This document shows positions 8,870 through 17,049 of a stretch of DNA of 64,000 nt, piece by piece. The notes beneath the pieces are model-generated. The model ran no database searches, was not told the origin of the DNA, and worked only from the letters and a program-made list of their open reading frames with translations. The stretch is from Lachnospiraceae bacterium (lineage in GTDB: Bacteria > Bacillota > Clostridia > Lachnospirales > Lachnospiraceae), in NCBI GenBank assembly GCA_013316825.1, contig WSLY01000009.1:8107-72106 (forward strand), written 5' to 3'. The position numbers and the translations under genes are program-made. Within the stretch, counting starts at the first letter, position 1, and each line of letters begins with the position of its first letter.

Positions 8870-10426
8870 ATGATACAGGCATATATTGACAGGCTGGTGG
8901 CGTATGGGCTAAAAACGGGTCTTATTGAGAAGGCGGATAAGATTTATACGGCAAACCGGCTTTTGGAGCTTTTGGGACTGGAGGCGCCGGAGGATGACAG
9001 CTCGGACATGCAAGGGCATGGAACAGAAAGCGATGATTCGGACAGTGAGGAACAGGCTGCGGGAGCGGAGCTGGAGCAGATTCTGGCAGGTATGTTGGAT
9101 TATGCCTGTGAAAAGGGGCTGATTTCCGAAAACAGCATTACTTACAGGGATTTGTTTGACACGAAAATCATGGGGCTTTTAGTACCCCGCCCCAGTGAGG
9201 TGATTGAACAGTTTTGGAGCTTGTATCAGAAGAGTCCGCAGGCGGCTACGGATTACTACTATACGTTCAGCCGCGACACGGACTATATCCGGCGTTACCG
9301 GATTGCACGTGATGAAAAGTGGACGACTGCCACGGAGTACGGAGAACTGGACATTACCATCAATTTATCCAAACCGGAGAAGGACCCCAAGGCAATTGCG
9401 GCGGCAAAGAACGCAAAGCAGGCAGGCTATCCCAAGTGTCTGCTCTGTCTGGAAAACGAGGGCTATGCGGGCAGAATGAACCATCCGGCGAGGCAGAATC
9501 ACAGAATTATACCTGTAACCATAAACGGCAGCAGATGGGGCTTTCAATATTCGCCTTATGTATATTACAACGAGCACTGTATTGTATTTAACAGCAAGCA
9601 CATTCCGATGAAAATCGAACACGACACTTTCTGCAAGCTGTTTGATTTTGTAAAGCAGTTCCCTCATTATTTTGTGGGCTCCAATGCGGATTTGCCTATT
9701 GTGGGAGGCTCTATTTTGAGCCATGACCATTTTCAGGGAGGACATTATGAATTTGCCATGGCGAAAGCGCCGGTGGAGGAAGCATTTTCGATAAAGGGCT
9801 TTGCAGATGTAGAGGCGGGAATTGTCAAATGGCCCATGTCTGTGATACGTCTCAGCGGCTCGGATACGGGCAGAATCATTGCGCTGGCGGATAAAATACT
9901 GGATACCTGGCGCGGCTACACCGACGAGGCTTCCTTTGTCCTTGCCGAGACGGATGGGGAGCCGCACAATACCATTACGCCTATTGCGAGAAAGCGGGGC
10001 GATAAATATGAACTGGATTTGGTACTGCGCAACAACATTACGACCAAGGAGCATCCGCTGGGTGTTTACCACCCGCATGCGGAGCTGCATCATATTAAAA
10101 AGGAGAATATAGGTCTGATTGAAGTAATGGGGCTTGCCGTACTGCCTGCCCGACTGAAAGCGGAAATGGCAGCGCTTAAACAGGCGATTTTGTCCGGCAG
10201 CGATTTGCGGGCGGACGAAGCGCTTGCCAAGCATGCGGATTGGGTAGAAGCATTTTTGCCGCAGTATGAAAAGGTAGATGCCGCCAATATTGATGGGATT
10301 ATCAAAGATGAAATCGGGCATGTTTTCCTGCGTGTCCTTGCGGATGCCGGCGTTTATAAGTGTACGCCTGAGGGCAGGGAAGGGTTTAGGAGATTTGTTG
10401 CGGCGGTGGATACGAGGGAATCATAG
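8870..10426 (+). CDS. galT: UDP-glucose--hexose-1-phosphate uridylyltransferase, class II
   Basis: Converts galactose-1-phosphate and UDP-glucose to UDP-galactose and glucose-1-phosphate. This is the long Firmicutes-type GalT (COG4468-like, 518 aa) rather than the short HIT-type enzyme. Markers seen: ITYRDLFDTKIMGLLVPRPS, KCLLCLENEGYAGR, NHRIIPVTING and the active-site block SILSHDHFQGG, with the nucleophilic histidine in H-D-H-x-Q. The ATG is chosen because GGGAGGA lies 9 bases upstream; the frame is open 35 codons further back without a ribosome site. Residues ~45-60 hold an acidic low-complexity insert. It forms a galKT unit closed by a terminator. Confidence 0.95.
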   Translation: MIQAYIDRLVAYGLKTGLIEKADKIYTANRLLELLGLEAPEDDSSDMQGHGTESDDSDSEEQAAGAELEQILAGMLDYACEKGLISENSITYRDLFDTKIMGLLVPRPSEVIEQFWSLYQKSPQAATDYYYTFSRDTDYIRRYRIARDEKWTTATEYGELDITINLSKPEKDPKAIAAAKNAKQAGYPKCLLCLENEGYAGRMNHPARQNHRIIPVTINGSRWGFQYSPYVYYNEHCIVFNSKHIPMKIEHDTFCKLFDFVKQFPHYFVGSNADLPIVGGSILSHDHFQGGHYEFAMAKAPVEEAFSIKGFADVEAGIVKWPMSVIRLSGSDTGRIIALADKILDTWRGYTDEASFVLAETDGEPHNTITPIARKRGDKYELDLVLRNNITTKEHPLGVYHPHAELHHIKKENIGLIEVMGLAVLPARLKAEMAALKQAILSGSDLRADEALAKHADWVEAFLPQYEKVDAANIDGIIKDEIGHVFLRVLADAGVYKCTPEGREGFRRFVAAVDTRES

Positions 10427-10525
10427 GGAGAGTCAATGCGGAAGAATATGGATTTACAGAGGATGATATTTTTTGGGAATGTATTGTATTGAGTATTATG
10501 AATGGGGTTTATAATCTTTTGAGAG

Positions 10526-10563
10526 AAGCGGCCGTATCTGTGATGGGATTGGCTGCTTTTTCT
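10526..10563 (+). terminator. Intrinsic terminator after galT
   Basis: AAGCGGCC (10526-10533) pairs with GGCTGCTT (10551-10558, one G-U) and is followed by TTTTTCTTT. It lies 100 bp after galT and just before the promoter of the next operon. Confidence 0.75.
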
Positions 10564-10591
10564 TTGAAAAATATGCAGAATATCTAATTTG

Positions 10592-10620
10592 TTGACAAAT
10601 TTTTTTCTGTGTAATACAAT
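10592..10620 (+). promoter_or_regulatory. Strong sigma-A promoter of the RHH-SPFH-TIR operon
   Basis: Perfect -35 TTGACA (10592-10597), exact 17-base spacer, -10 TACAAT (10615-10620). It sits 22 bases before the first gene of the operon. Confidence 0.88.
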
Positions 10621-10626
10621 TGTATT
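10613..10626. promoter_or_regulatory. 14-bp palindromic operator overlapping the -10 box
   Basis: AATACAATTGTATT is a perfect palindrome covering the -10 hexamer. The first gene of the operon encodes a ribbon-helix-helix protein, so repression of its own operon by this dimer is the simple reading. Binding itself is inferred. Confidence 0.65.
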
Positions 10627-10642
10627 CAAAGGAGGATATCTG

Positions 10643-10834
10643 ATGACTGAAGAAACTTTAGTGATTAAAGCAAAGAAATATAAAGAAGAATCAGTCATTA
10701 TCTCAGCAAGAATTCCAAAGGATATGTTAGGGGATATTGACATGATTTCAAAGGAAACCGGCAGAACAAGAAATGAAATTATAACAAGGCTGTTGGATTT
10801 CGGTCTGAAACATACTAAAGTAATAGAAGATTAG
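10643..10834 (+). CDS. Ribbon-helix-helix (CopG/Arc-type) regulator, 63 aa
   Basis: Small DNA-binding protein. A basic N-terminal arm is followed by a beta strand (VIISARIPKDM) and two helices (LGDIDMISKETG, RTRNEIITRLLDFGLKH). This is the ribbon-helix-helix pattern with an N-cap TRNEII. AAAGGAGG lies 7 bases before the ATG; a TTG 18 codons upstream is ignored because it falls inside the promoter. It is the first gene after a TTGACA/TACAAT promoter whose -10 is covered by a palindrome, so it is the likely autorepressor. No toxin-like partner of the usual RelE/ParE size follows; instead an SPFH protein starts 11 bp later, making antitoxin function less likely. Confidence 0.8.
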   Translation: MTEETLVIKAKKYKEESVIISARIPKDMLGDIDMISKETGRTRNEIITRLLDFGLKHTKVIED

Positions 10835-10845
10835 AGGAGGCTGGT

Positions 10846-12621
10846 ATGGCTAAGTTTGTGATTGCGTGCCCTTATTGCGGTAATTATGTAGAAGGGAAAA
10901 CGGGATTTTTTGCAAAAAAACGAGTGGATTGTTCTTGTGGAAAAACCATTTACATTCAAGTGGATAAAATGGCTAGCCGCGTATGCGCGCATTGCGGAAA
11001 TCCTGTTGTGTTCGATCAGACAAAAGGCGGCAGAGCGGTATGCCCCGTCTGCCATGAACCAATTAATGAAATGTCGGACCAGTCAAAAATGGAAGAGTTT
11101 TCTTGTCTGCAGTGCGGTGTGAAATTGAGAACCAATAAGGGGGCTGCAAAATTCATTTGTCCGGTCTGTGACTGTGAAAATGATGTAGCGGAGCGCACTA
11201 TGCAGGAGAAAGTTCGTCAAGATGGTCTTGCCAGCATTATAAAATATGAAGGGGATGCAGATACACTTGTTTGGAAGCATCCGATAGAAGATTTTAATTA
11301 TGGTTCACAGTTAATCGTGCATGAAAGTCAGGAGGCAGTATTTTTTCGTGATGGACAGGCGTTAGATACTTTTGGTCCCGGCAGATATACGTTGGAAACA
11401 CAGCAGCTTCCATTGCTTGAAAAAGTTTATAAGCTTCCCACTGATACAGAAGGAACATTTCACTCGGAAGTATATTATATAAACCTCTCGACCATTATGG
11501 GAATTAAGTGGGGGACGGATTCAAAGGTGCGTATGTTTGACCCTGTATCAGGTCTGCATATTGAGTTGGGAGCCTGTGGTGAATTCAACATAAAGGTAAC
11601 AAACGCAAGAAAGTTATTGTCCAAACTGATTGGTACAACCGGTGGGCTTCGTCAAGAGCAGATTTTGGGATTGGGAAACGGAAAAGGATATTTCAGGGCA
11701 ATGATAATGACTCAGGTTAAGAGTTATCTTGCGCAATCCATTAAAGAAAGCAATATCAGTATACTTGAAATTGATGAACACTTAATAGATTTATCGACGA
11801 ATCTGCGGGATAAACTGAATCATTATCTTGATGACTATGGTTTGGCATCTACGGAATTTTTTGTCAGCAATGTAATGACGCCTGACGATGACCCCAACTT
11901 CAGGAAAATGAAAGCGCAGTATGCGGAACAATACCTTGCGGTTCGTCAGGAACAGATAAAGAAAAAGGAAGCGGAAGCAGCACAGCAAAGAAAAGCCGTA
12001 GAAGCGCAGACTGAGGCACAGATAAAAATGATAGAAGCACAGGGAGGAGCAGAAGCCCTTAAAATTCAGAAGCAGGCAGAAGCGGAAACGTATAAAATGC
12101 AGGCAGAAGCAGAAGCTGCAGAAATGCGGATGAAGGGATATACATACCAGCAGGAAACTGCGCGGCAGGTTGGATTGGAAGCCATGAAAAACGGTCTGGT
12201 AGGGACAGGTGTTGGAGCAGGAAGCGTAGTGGGAGACATTGCAGGACTTGGGGTTTCCCTTGGAGCCATGGGAAGTGTTATGAGTATGACAAAGGAAGCT
12301 ATGGCGCCTATGAATGCAAGCGCTATGCAGATGAGTGAAAGCATTGGCGATTTGATTTCGGGAGCATGGGATTGCAGCTGCGGACAAAAAGGCATCATAG
12401 GTAACTTCTGCAATTATTGTGGTCTGCCCAGACCCAAAACGGCGAATCAGGTAAGCGGGACATGGGACTGTACATGTGGACAGAAGGGAATTGCAGGCAA
12501 TTTCTGTCATAATTGCGGTGCAAGAAGACCGGAATCTCTTTCGTGGGATTGCAGTTGTGGACAAACAGGGATTATCGGCAATTTTTGTAACAACTGCGGA
12601 AAGAAAAGAGGTGATAACTGA
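10846..12621 (+). CDS. SPFH/band-7 protein with N- and C-terminal zinc ribbons
   Basis: A 591-residue scaffold-type protein. In order: three N-terminal CxxC...CxxC or CxC zinc ribbons (residues ~1-120, e.g. CPYCGN, CAHCGN, CPVCHE, CLQCGV, CPVCDCEN), an SPFH/band-7 domain (~125-360), an Ala/Glu/Lys coiled coil (~365-435) rich in QAEAE repeats, a Gly/Ala/Met-rich weakly hydrophobic stretch (~440-505), and three near-identical C-terminal zinc ribbons of pattern WDCSCGQKGIIGNFCNYCG. Known: SPFH proteins oligomerise in rings on membranes; B. subtilis YdjI is a related zinc-ribbon SPFH protein linked to the PspA-like YdjFGHI envelope-stress system. Here the partners are a 4-TM protein and TIR proteins rather than PspA. 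GAGGAGG precedes the ATG. Confidence 0.9.
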   Translation: MAKFVIACPYCGNYVEGKTGFFAKKRVDCSCGKTIYIQVDKMASRVCAHCGNPVVFDQTKGGRAVCPVCHEPINEMSDQSKMEEFSCLQCGVKLRTNKGAAKFICPVCDCENDVAERTMQEKVRQDGLASIIKYEGDADTLVWKHPIEDFNYGSQLIVHESQEAVFFRDGQALDTFGPGRYTLETQQLPLLEKVYKLPTDTEGTFHSEVYYINLSTIMGIKWGTDSKVRMFDPVSGLHIELGACGEFNIKVTNARKLLSKLIGTTGGLRQEQILGLGNGKGYFRAMIMTQVKSYLAQSIKESNISILEIDEHLIDLSTNLRDKLNHYLDDYGLASTEFFVSNVMTPDDDPNFRKMKAQYAEQYLAVRQEQIKKKEAEAAQQRKAVEAQTEAQIKMIEAQGGAEALKIQKQAEAETYKMQAEAEAAEMRMKGYTYQQETARQVGLEAMKNGLVGTGVGAGSVVGDIAGLGVSLGAMGSVMSMTKEAMAPMNASAMQMSESIGDLISGAWDCSCGQKGIIGNFCNYCGLPRPKTANQVSGTWDCTCGQKGIAGNFCHNCGARRPESLSWDCSCGQTGIIGNFCNNCGKKRGDN

Positions 12622-13310
12622 TGAATAAGGCAAAGGGAAGATTGGTTGCTATTGCTGCTATATTGCTTGTGGTATTTTCTGTTATTGTTTTTTTACTGCC
12701 TTTTGAAAAAAACGGTATTTTTTGGATATCGTATGTTTTTGGAATATTGGCGATTGCACTGCAACTCTATATGCTGAAAGTATCCTTTGGGAAAGAAAAG
12801 TCAGTGAAAAGCAGGTTTTATGGTTTTTCGATTGCCCAAATAGGAGTTATTTATCTGGCGGTGCAAATGATAATGAGCATTTTGTTTATGTGTATCGCAG
12901 CTTTTGTTCCCATGCAGATCCCCATAATTTTATATCTTATATTGTTTGCGGCAGCAGCGATAGGTTTTATTGCCGCCGATACGGTGCGTGACGAAATAGA
13001 GAAACAGGATATGCAGCTTGCTAAAAGTATTAGCTGTATGCAGGAATTGCGCTCTAAGGCTGCTTCACTTCCGGCGTTGTGTGACGATATTGAAACAAAA
13101 AAGATACTTACAGATTTATCAGACAGATTTAAATACAGTGACCCTGTAAGCTCATCCGCAGTTGAGGAAGCGGAAAAAGAGATCGCGGTTATTATGACAG
13201 AGCTTCAAAGCGCAGTGGCAGAAAGCGATGTGGACTGTATAAAGAGCCTTTGTCAAAAAGCTTCCATGAGCTTGGACGAAAGAAACCGCCTTTGTAAGCT
13301 TGGCAAATAA
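12621..13310 (+). CDS. Four-helix membrane protein with cytoplasmic helical tail
   Basis: 229 residues of unknown family. Four hydrophobic helices (about residues 8-27, 32-52, 70-95 and 100-120) are followed by a ~105-residue charged, mainly helical C-terminal tail, predicted cytoplasmic. Its ATG shares one base with the TGA of the SPFH gene (TGATG), implying translational coupling and matched production. Inferred role: membrane anchor or sensor for the SPFH assembly, since SPFH proteins often work with a small membrane partner. No enzyme motif is visible. Confidence 0.75.
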   Translation: MNKAKGRLVAIAAILLVVFSVIVFLLPFEKNGIFWISYVFGILAIALQLYMLKVSFGKEKSVKSRFYGFSIAQIGVIYLAVQMIMSILFMCIAAFVPMQIPIILYLILFAAAAIGFIAADTVRDEIEKQDMQLAKSISCMQELRSKAASLPALCDDIETKKILTDLSDRFKYSDPVSSSAVEEAEKEIAVIMTELQSAVAESDVDCIKSLCQKASMSLDERNRLCKLGK

Positions 13311-13383
13311 GCTTGCTGTTTTTACGGGATATTATAGCCGGTTTGAGGACAATAAGGAATGAAGGCCAAGGAGGAAATGCGCG

Positions 13384-15252
13384 ATGGCATTATTTAAATG
13401 CAAAATGTGCGGCGGCAGTCTGGATGTAAACGAGAATATGTCTGTTTGTGAATGTGAGTATTGCGGTACCAGACAGACATTACCAAAGGCGAATGACGAG
13501 CAGAAAATGAATGCAATGAACAGGGCGAATCATTTTAGGCGTCAAGGCGAATTTGACAGAGCGATTGAAGCATATGAAAAGGTATTGCAGAATGCAGATG
13601 ATGATGCAGAGCTTTATTGGTCTCTTGCTCTCTGCAAATATGGTATTGAATATGTAGACGATATGCTTACCGGAAGGAAGATTCCGACTTGCCATCGTAT
13701 GCAGTATACTTCTATTTTGGACGATGCTGACTATTTGAGTGCATTGGATAAGGCGGATGAAGTACAGAAAGCTGTATATAAAGAGGAAGCCGAAGTAATA
13801 GCAGGTATTCAAAAGGGGATTCTGGATATTTCAAACAAAGAAGAAGCTTTTGATGTGTTTATCTGTTATAAGGAGACGGACGAGGAAGGCAAAAGAACAA
13901 ACGACAGTGTTTTGGCACAGGATATTTATTTTGGCTTAACAGAAAAGAGATACAAGGTATTCTTCTCCAGAATTACATTGGAAGGGAAGCTTGGCACAGC
14001 CTACGAACCATATATTTTTGCAGCCTTGAACAGTGCAAAAGTAATGATTGTGGTCGGTACCAAGCCAGAGCACGTAAATGCGGTCTGGGTTAAGAACGAA
14101 TGGAGCCGTTTTCTTATGCTTATGCAGAAGGACAGGAGCAAGTTGATTATTCCTGCGTATCGTGACATGGACCCGTATGACTTACCGGATGCCTTGTCGG
14201 TATACCAGTCTCAGGATATGGCTAAGCTTGGCTTTATGCAGGACCTGATTCGAGGCGTTTCCAAAGTGCTTGAGGGAAGCAAAGCGGAAAAATCATCCGG
14301 AGACGCCGGCGCTTTTGGTTCCTCAGAAGTTAATTCTAACATTGCCGCGCTTCTTAAAAGAGGCAAGCTCGCACTTGAGGATGCAGAGTGGGACAGAGCC
14401 TATGCGTTTTTTGACCAGGTTTTAAACAACGATGCGGAATGCAGTGAAGCATATTTGGGACAGACTCTGGCAAAAATCCATGTTGCCAATGAGGAAGATT
14501 ACATTAGACTTTTGTTGTTCAAAACACAGAATGCAGAACCTGTCAGGCGTGTTAAAAAAATTACTTCCGAACAAATAGCCTATGTAAATACGATGTTGGC
14601 AGAAAACGACATATTAATGTCAGAGGTTCCATATTCTAAGGATGTGATTGGCGGGTTTGAATATGTCACAATTTCAGAATCACGACAAAAACAATTAAAT
14701 GAGACTATCAATTACTTTGAAAACGATAAGCTTATGAAAAAGGCGTTACGGTTTTCAGAGGGGAATTTGTCTGATGGCATAACCAAAATTAAGGAAGAGA
14801 TAATTTCAGCACTTCAAGAGAGGCTTGTGCAAGCACAAGAAGAGGATGTGCAGGCAGAGGCAGAAGTAGATAGAAAGTTAGTTGAAGTCAATGCGGAAAT
14901 GATTCGTATGACAGAAGAAGCTATTGCAGCTAAAGAAAAGAAATATTTGGATTTTGTTAAAAAGTACAATGAGAATTTATTGGGTAAATTTTCAGATGGG
15001 CAAATAAAGAGAACCTTTGAGAGTTTCGGTCATTATAGAGATGCGGAAGCGTACGCCAAAAAGATAGTTGAGAAGATTGATGAGAAAGAGTTAAAAATGA
15101 AAGAGCTGCAGGACGAAAAGCGAGAAATAATAAATAGTTTTGCCAAACTTGGAGTTTTTGGCGGCAGAAAGAAGAAAAAACTTGAGGGCAGGCTTAGCGA
15201 AATTAATATCGAAATGGAAAGGCTTCGAAGAGAGTTGGAGGAAAATAATTAG
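13384..15252 (+). CDS. Zinc ribbon-TPR-TIR domain protein
   Basis: 622-residue, apparently soluble protein. A zinc ribbon (C6, C9, C24, C27) opens it, then TPR-like helices (NHFRRQGEFDRAIEAYEKVL; ~40-80). A TIR domain follows (~155-295) that starts AFDVFICYKETD and carries WVKNEWSRF, with Glu239 at the position of the catalytic glutamate of NADase TIR domains (compare SARM1 Glu642 by pattern). A second TPR-like block (~315-360) and a long charged coiled coil (~450-620) follow. Known: many bacterial TIR domains cleave NAD or make cyclic ADP-ribose signals in phage defence; whether this one does is inferred. AAGGAGG precedes the ATG. It sits in the operon with the SPFH protein and shares zinc ribbons with it. 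Confidence 0.88.
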   Translation: MALFKCKMCGGSLDVNENMSVCECEYCGTRQTLPKANDEQKMNAMNRANHFRRQGEFDRAIEAYEKVLQNADDDAELYWSLALCKYGIEYVDDMLTGRKIPTCHRMQYTSILDDADYLSALDKADEVQKAVYKEEAEVIAGIQKGILDISNKEEAFDVFICYKETDEEGKRTNDSVLAQDIYFGLTEKRYKVFFSRITLEGKLGTAYEPYIFAALNSAKVMIVVGTKPEHVNAVWVKNEWSRFLMLMQKDRSKLIIPAYRDMDPYDLPDALSVYQSQDMAKLGFMQDLIRGVSKVLEGSKAEKSSGDAGAFGSSEVNSNIAALLKRGKLALEDAEWDRAYAFFDQVLNNDAECSEAYLGQTLAKIHVANEEDYIRLLLFKTQNAEPVRRVKKITSEQIAYVNTMLAENDILMSEVPYSKDVIGGFEYVTISESRQKQLNETINYFENDKLMKKALRFSEGNLSDGITKIKEEIISALQERLVQAQEEDVQAEAEVDRKLVEVNAEMIRMTEEAIAAKEKKYLDFVKKYNENLLGKFSDGQIKRTFESFGHYRDAEAYAKKIVEKIDEKELKMKELQDEKREIINSFAKLGVFGGRKKKKLEGRLSEINIEMERLRRELEENN

Positions 15253-15278
15253 TACGATGATTCGGAAAGGTGATTCAT

Positions 15279-16414
15279 ATGGCAATATACAAATGTAAAA
15301 TGTGCGGCGGCGCGTTGGAAATACATAATAAGGAAAGCGTGGCGACCTGCGAATATTGTGGAACACAGCAGACGCTGCCAAAGCTTGATGATGACAGAAA
15401 GACCAATCTTTACGATAGAGCGAACCATTTTAGGCGCAGCAACGAATTTGACAAGGCGATGAGAATCTACGAACAAATTCTTAGTGAAGACAGTACAGAC
15501 GCTGAGGTTTACTGGTCTTTGGTACTTTGCCGTTATGGGATTGAATACGTAGAAGACCCTTCTTCTCACAAGCGTGTTCCGACTGTGAACAGAACGCAGT
15601 ATACGTCTGTTTATGACGACGATAATTATAGTCTGCCCTGCAGAATGCAGACAGCTATCAGCGCTGTATATATGAAGGAGAAGCAAAAGTAATCAATGAA
15701 ATTCAAAAAGGGATTCTTGAAATCTCACAAAAAGAAGAACCTTTTGATGTGTTCATCTGCTATAAAGAAAGCGATAATGAGGGCAGAAGAACACCGGATA
15801 GCGTATTGGCTCAGGATTTGTATTATGAGCTCAAAGAAGACTTTAAAGTTTTCTTTGCCCGTATTACACTGGAAGATAAGCTTGGCTCTGCATATGAGCC
15901 TTATATTTTTGCTGCGTTGAATTCGGCAAAAGTTATGGTTGTTCTTGGAACAAGGTCTGAGTTCTTTAATGCCGCATGGGTGAAGAATGAATGGAGCAGG
16001 TATCTTTCGCTTATAAAAGGCGGTGCCAAGAAAACGCTGATTCCGGCCTATAAGGATATGGACCCCTACGATTTGCCGGAGGAATTTTCGCACCTTCAGG
16101 CACAAGATATGTCTAAATTGGGTTTTATGCAGGATATTATTCGCGGGATTAAAAAAATCACAAAGGCGGACGAAGAGAAAGAGACTGTTGTAAAAGAAAC
16201 TGTCATAGCAGGCAGTGACAAGAATGTTTCTCCACTTTTGCGGCGTGTTTTTTTGTTTCTTGAAGATGGGGACTGGCAGAATGCTGACGAGTATTGTGAA
16301 AGAGTGCTGGACATTGAACCCGAGAATGCATTAGGGTATCTGGGGAAGCTGATGGCGGAGCAGCGCGTGAGAAAGCAGGAAGACTTGAATCATTGTGAAA
16401 AGCCGTTTGATTGA
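15279..16414 (+). pseudogene. Second zinc ribbon-TPR-TIR gene, frameshifted
   Basis: A paralogue of the preceding gene. It has the same opening (zinc ribbon CKMCGG...CEYCGTQQT), TPR (NHFRRSNEFDKAMRIYEQIL) and TIR domain (FDVFICYKESDNEG, WVKNEWSRYLSL). The frame breaks near 15633: reading AGT-CT-GCC-CTG needs one extra base to restore the line to the paralogue, after which the second frame is open to 16414. It then ends abruptly at KPFD-stop where the paralogue goes on, and the next frame continues as a DUF6273-like domain, suggesting a second lesion (a deletion) near 16405. Start at ATG 15279, 8 bases after GGAAAGG. A sequencing error at 15633 or programmed frameshifting is possible, but no slippery run is seen there. 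Confidence 0.8.
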
Positions 16415-16955
16415 GCAGGACAACGACATATCAAATGGCAAAGAGGATATAGAGTGGCTTGTTCTCTGGATAGTAGATGATAAAGCCCTTATTGTTAGTA
16501 AATATGCGCTTGATGTCCAGCCATACAGCACATATACAGATACGGATTGTACATGGAAAACGTGTTCATTGTGGGAATGGTTAAATAGCACGTTTATTGA
16601 TGAAGCTTTCTCCGAAAGCGAGAAAATGATGTTTGTTACTGCTGAGGCTACTGATGCCTTTGCAGACAACACCGCAAATGCCAATCATTTTATACAGGAA
16701 CGGATATTTTTGCTTGATAGAGTAGATGCGAATGTGTATTTTATTTCGGATAAAGAAAGACAGTGCAAACTGACAGCGTATGCACGGGCTAAAGAGGGTG
16801 ATTCTTACTGGTGGCTGCAGTCTTCTGGCAGATATCCCAATTATGCCATTAATGTCACCGTTGATGGTGTTTTGAATGAGGAAGGAAGTGATGTTGCTTC
16901 TGTTGCTGCTGTACGTCCTGCTTTGTGGATAGATTTAGATATTCAACAAAAATAA
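16395..16955 (+). pseudogene. DUF6273-like C-terminal domain, probably detached from the TIR gene
   Basis: About 186 residues matching the DUF6273 pattern common in Lachnospiraceae: DIEWLVLWIVDDKALIVSKYALD, CSLWEWLNSTFIDEAF, YWWLQSSGRYPNYAINV and the closing AAVRPALWIDL. The fold is thought to be FGE/C-type-lectin like, and such domains are often C-terminal binding modules. There is a stop in this frame at 16386 and only a GTG (16395) without a convincing ribosome site. Its left end lacks the usual FGxYxQ opening, and the right end of the TIR frame lacks the expected helices. The simplest account is that the ancestral protein was ZnR-TPR-TIR-TPR-DUF6273 and lost the middle. It could instead be translated by reinitiation as a separate short protein. 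Confidence 0.7.
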
Positions 16956-16980
16956 AGCACCCGCCACGGTGCGCCTTTTA
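16950..16980. terminator. Short hairpin terminator between convergent operons
   Basis: GCACC (16957-16961) pairs with GGTGC (16968-16972). On the minus strand it is followed by TTTATTTTT, good for ending the GH13 gene; on the plus strand only CTTTTA follows. The stem is only 5 bp, so confidence is moderate. Confidence 0.5.
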
Positions 16981-17049
16981 ACCCTGCGTACAATGACGGG
17001 TGTTGCTGCTGATATCATATGTAATTGGGTGAAAAATATAATAGCCGGC

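Noticed and set aside
9365..10321. 318-codon open frame antisense to galT
   Set aside because: Basic, His/Arg-rich nonsense product with no ribosome site, lying fully inside galT.
10643..10834. Antitoxin of a type II toxin-antitoxin pair
   Set aside because: No small toxin-sized partner follows; the next gene is a 591-residue SPFH protein in the same operon.
16395..16955. Diversity-generating retroelement target
   Set aside because: The fold class fits, but no reverse transcriptase, accessory gene or template repeat was seen in the window.
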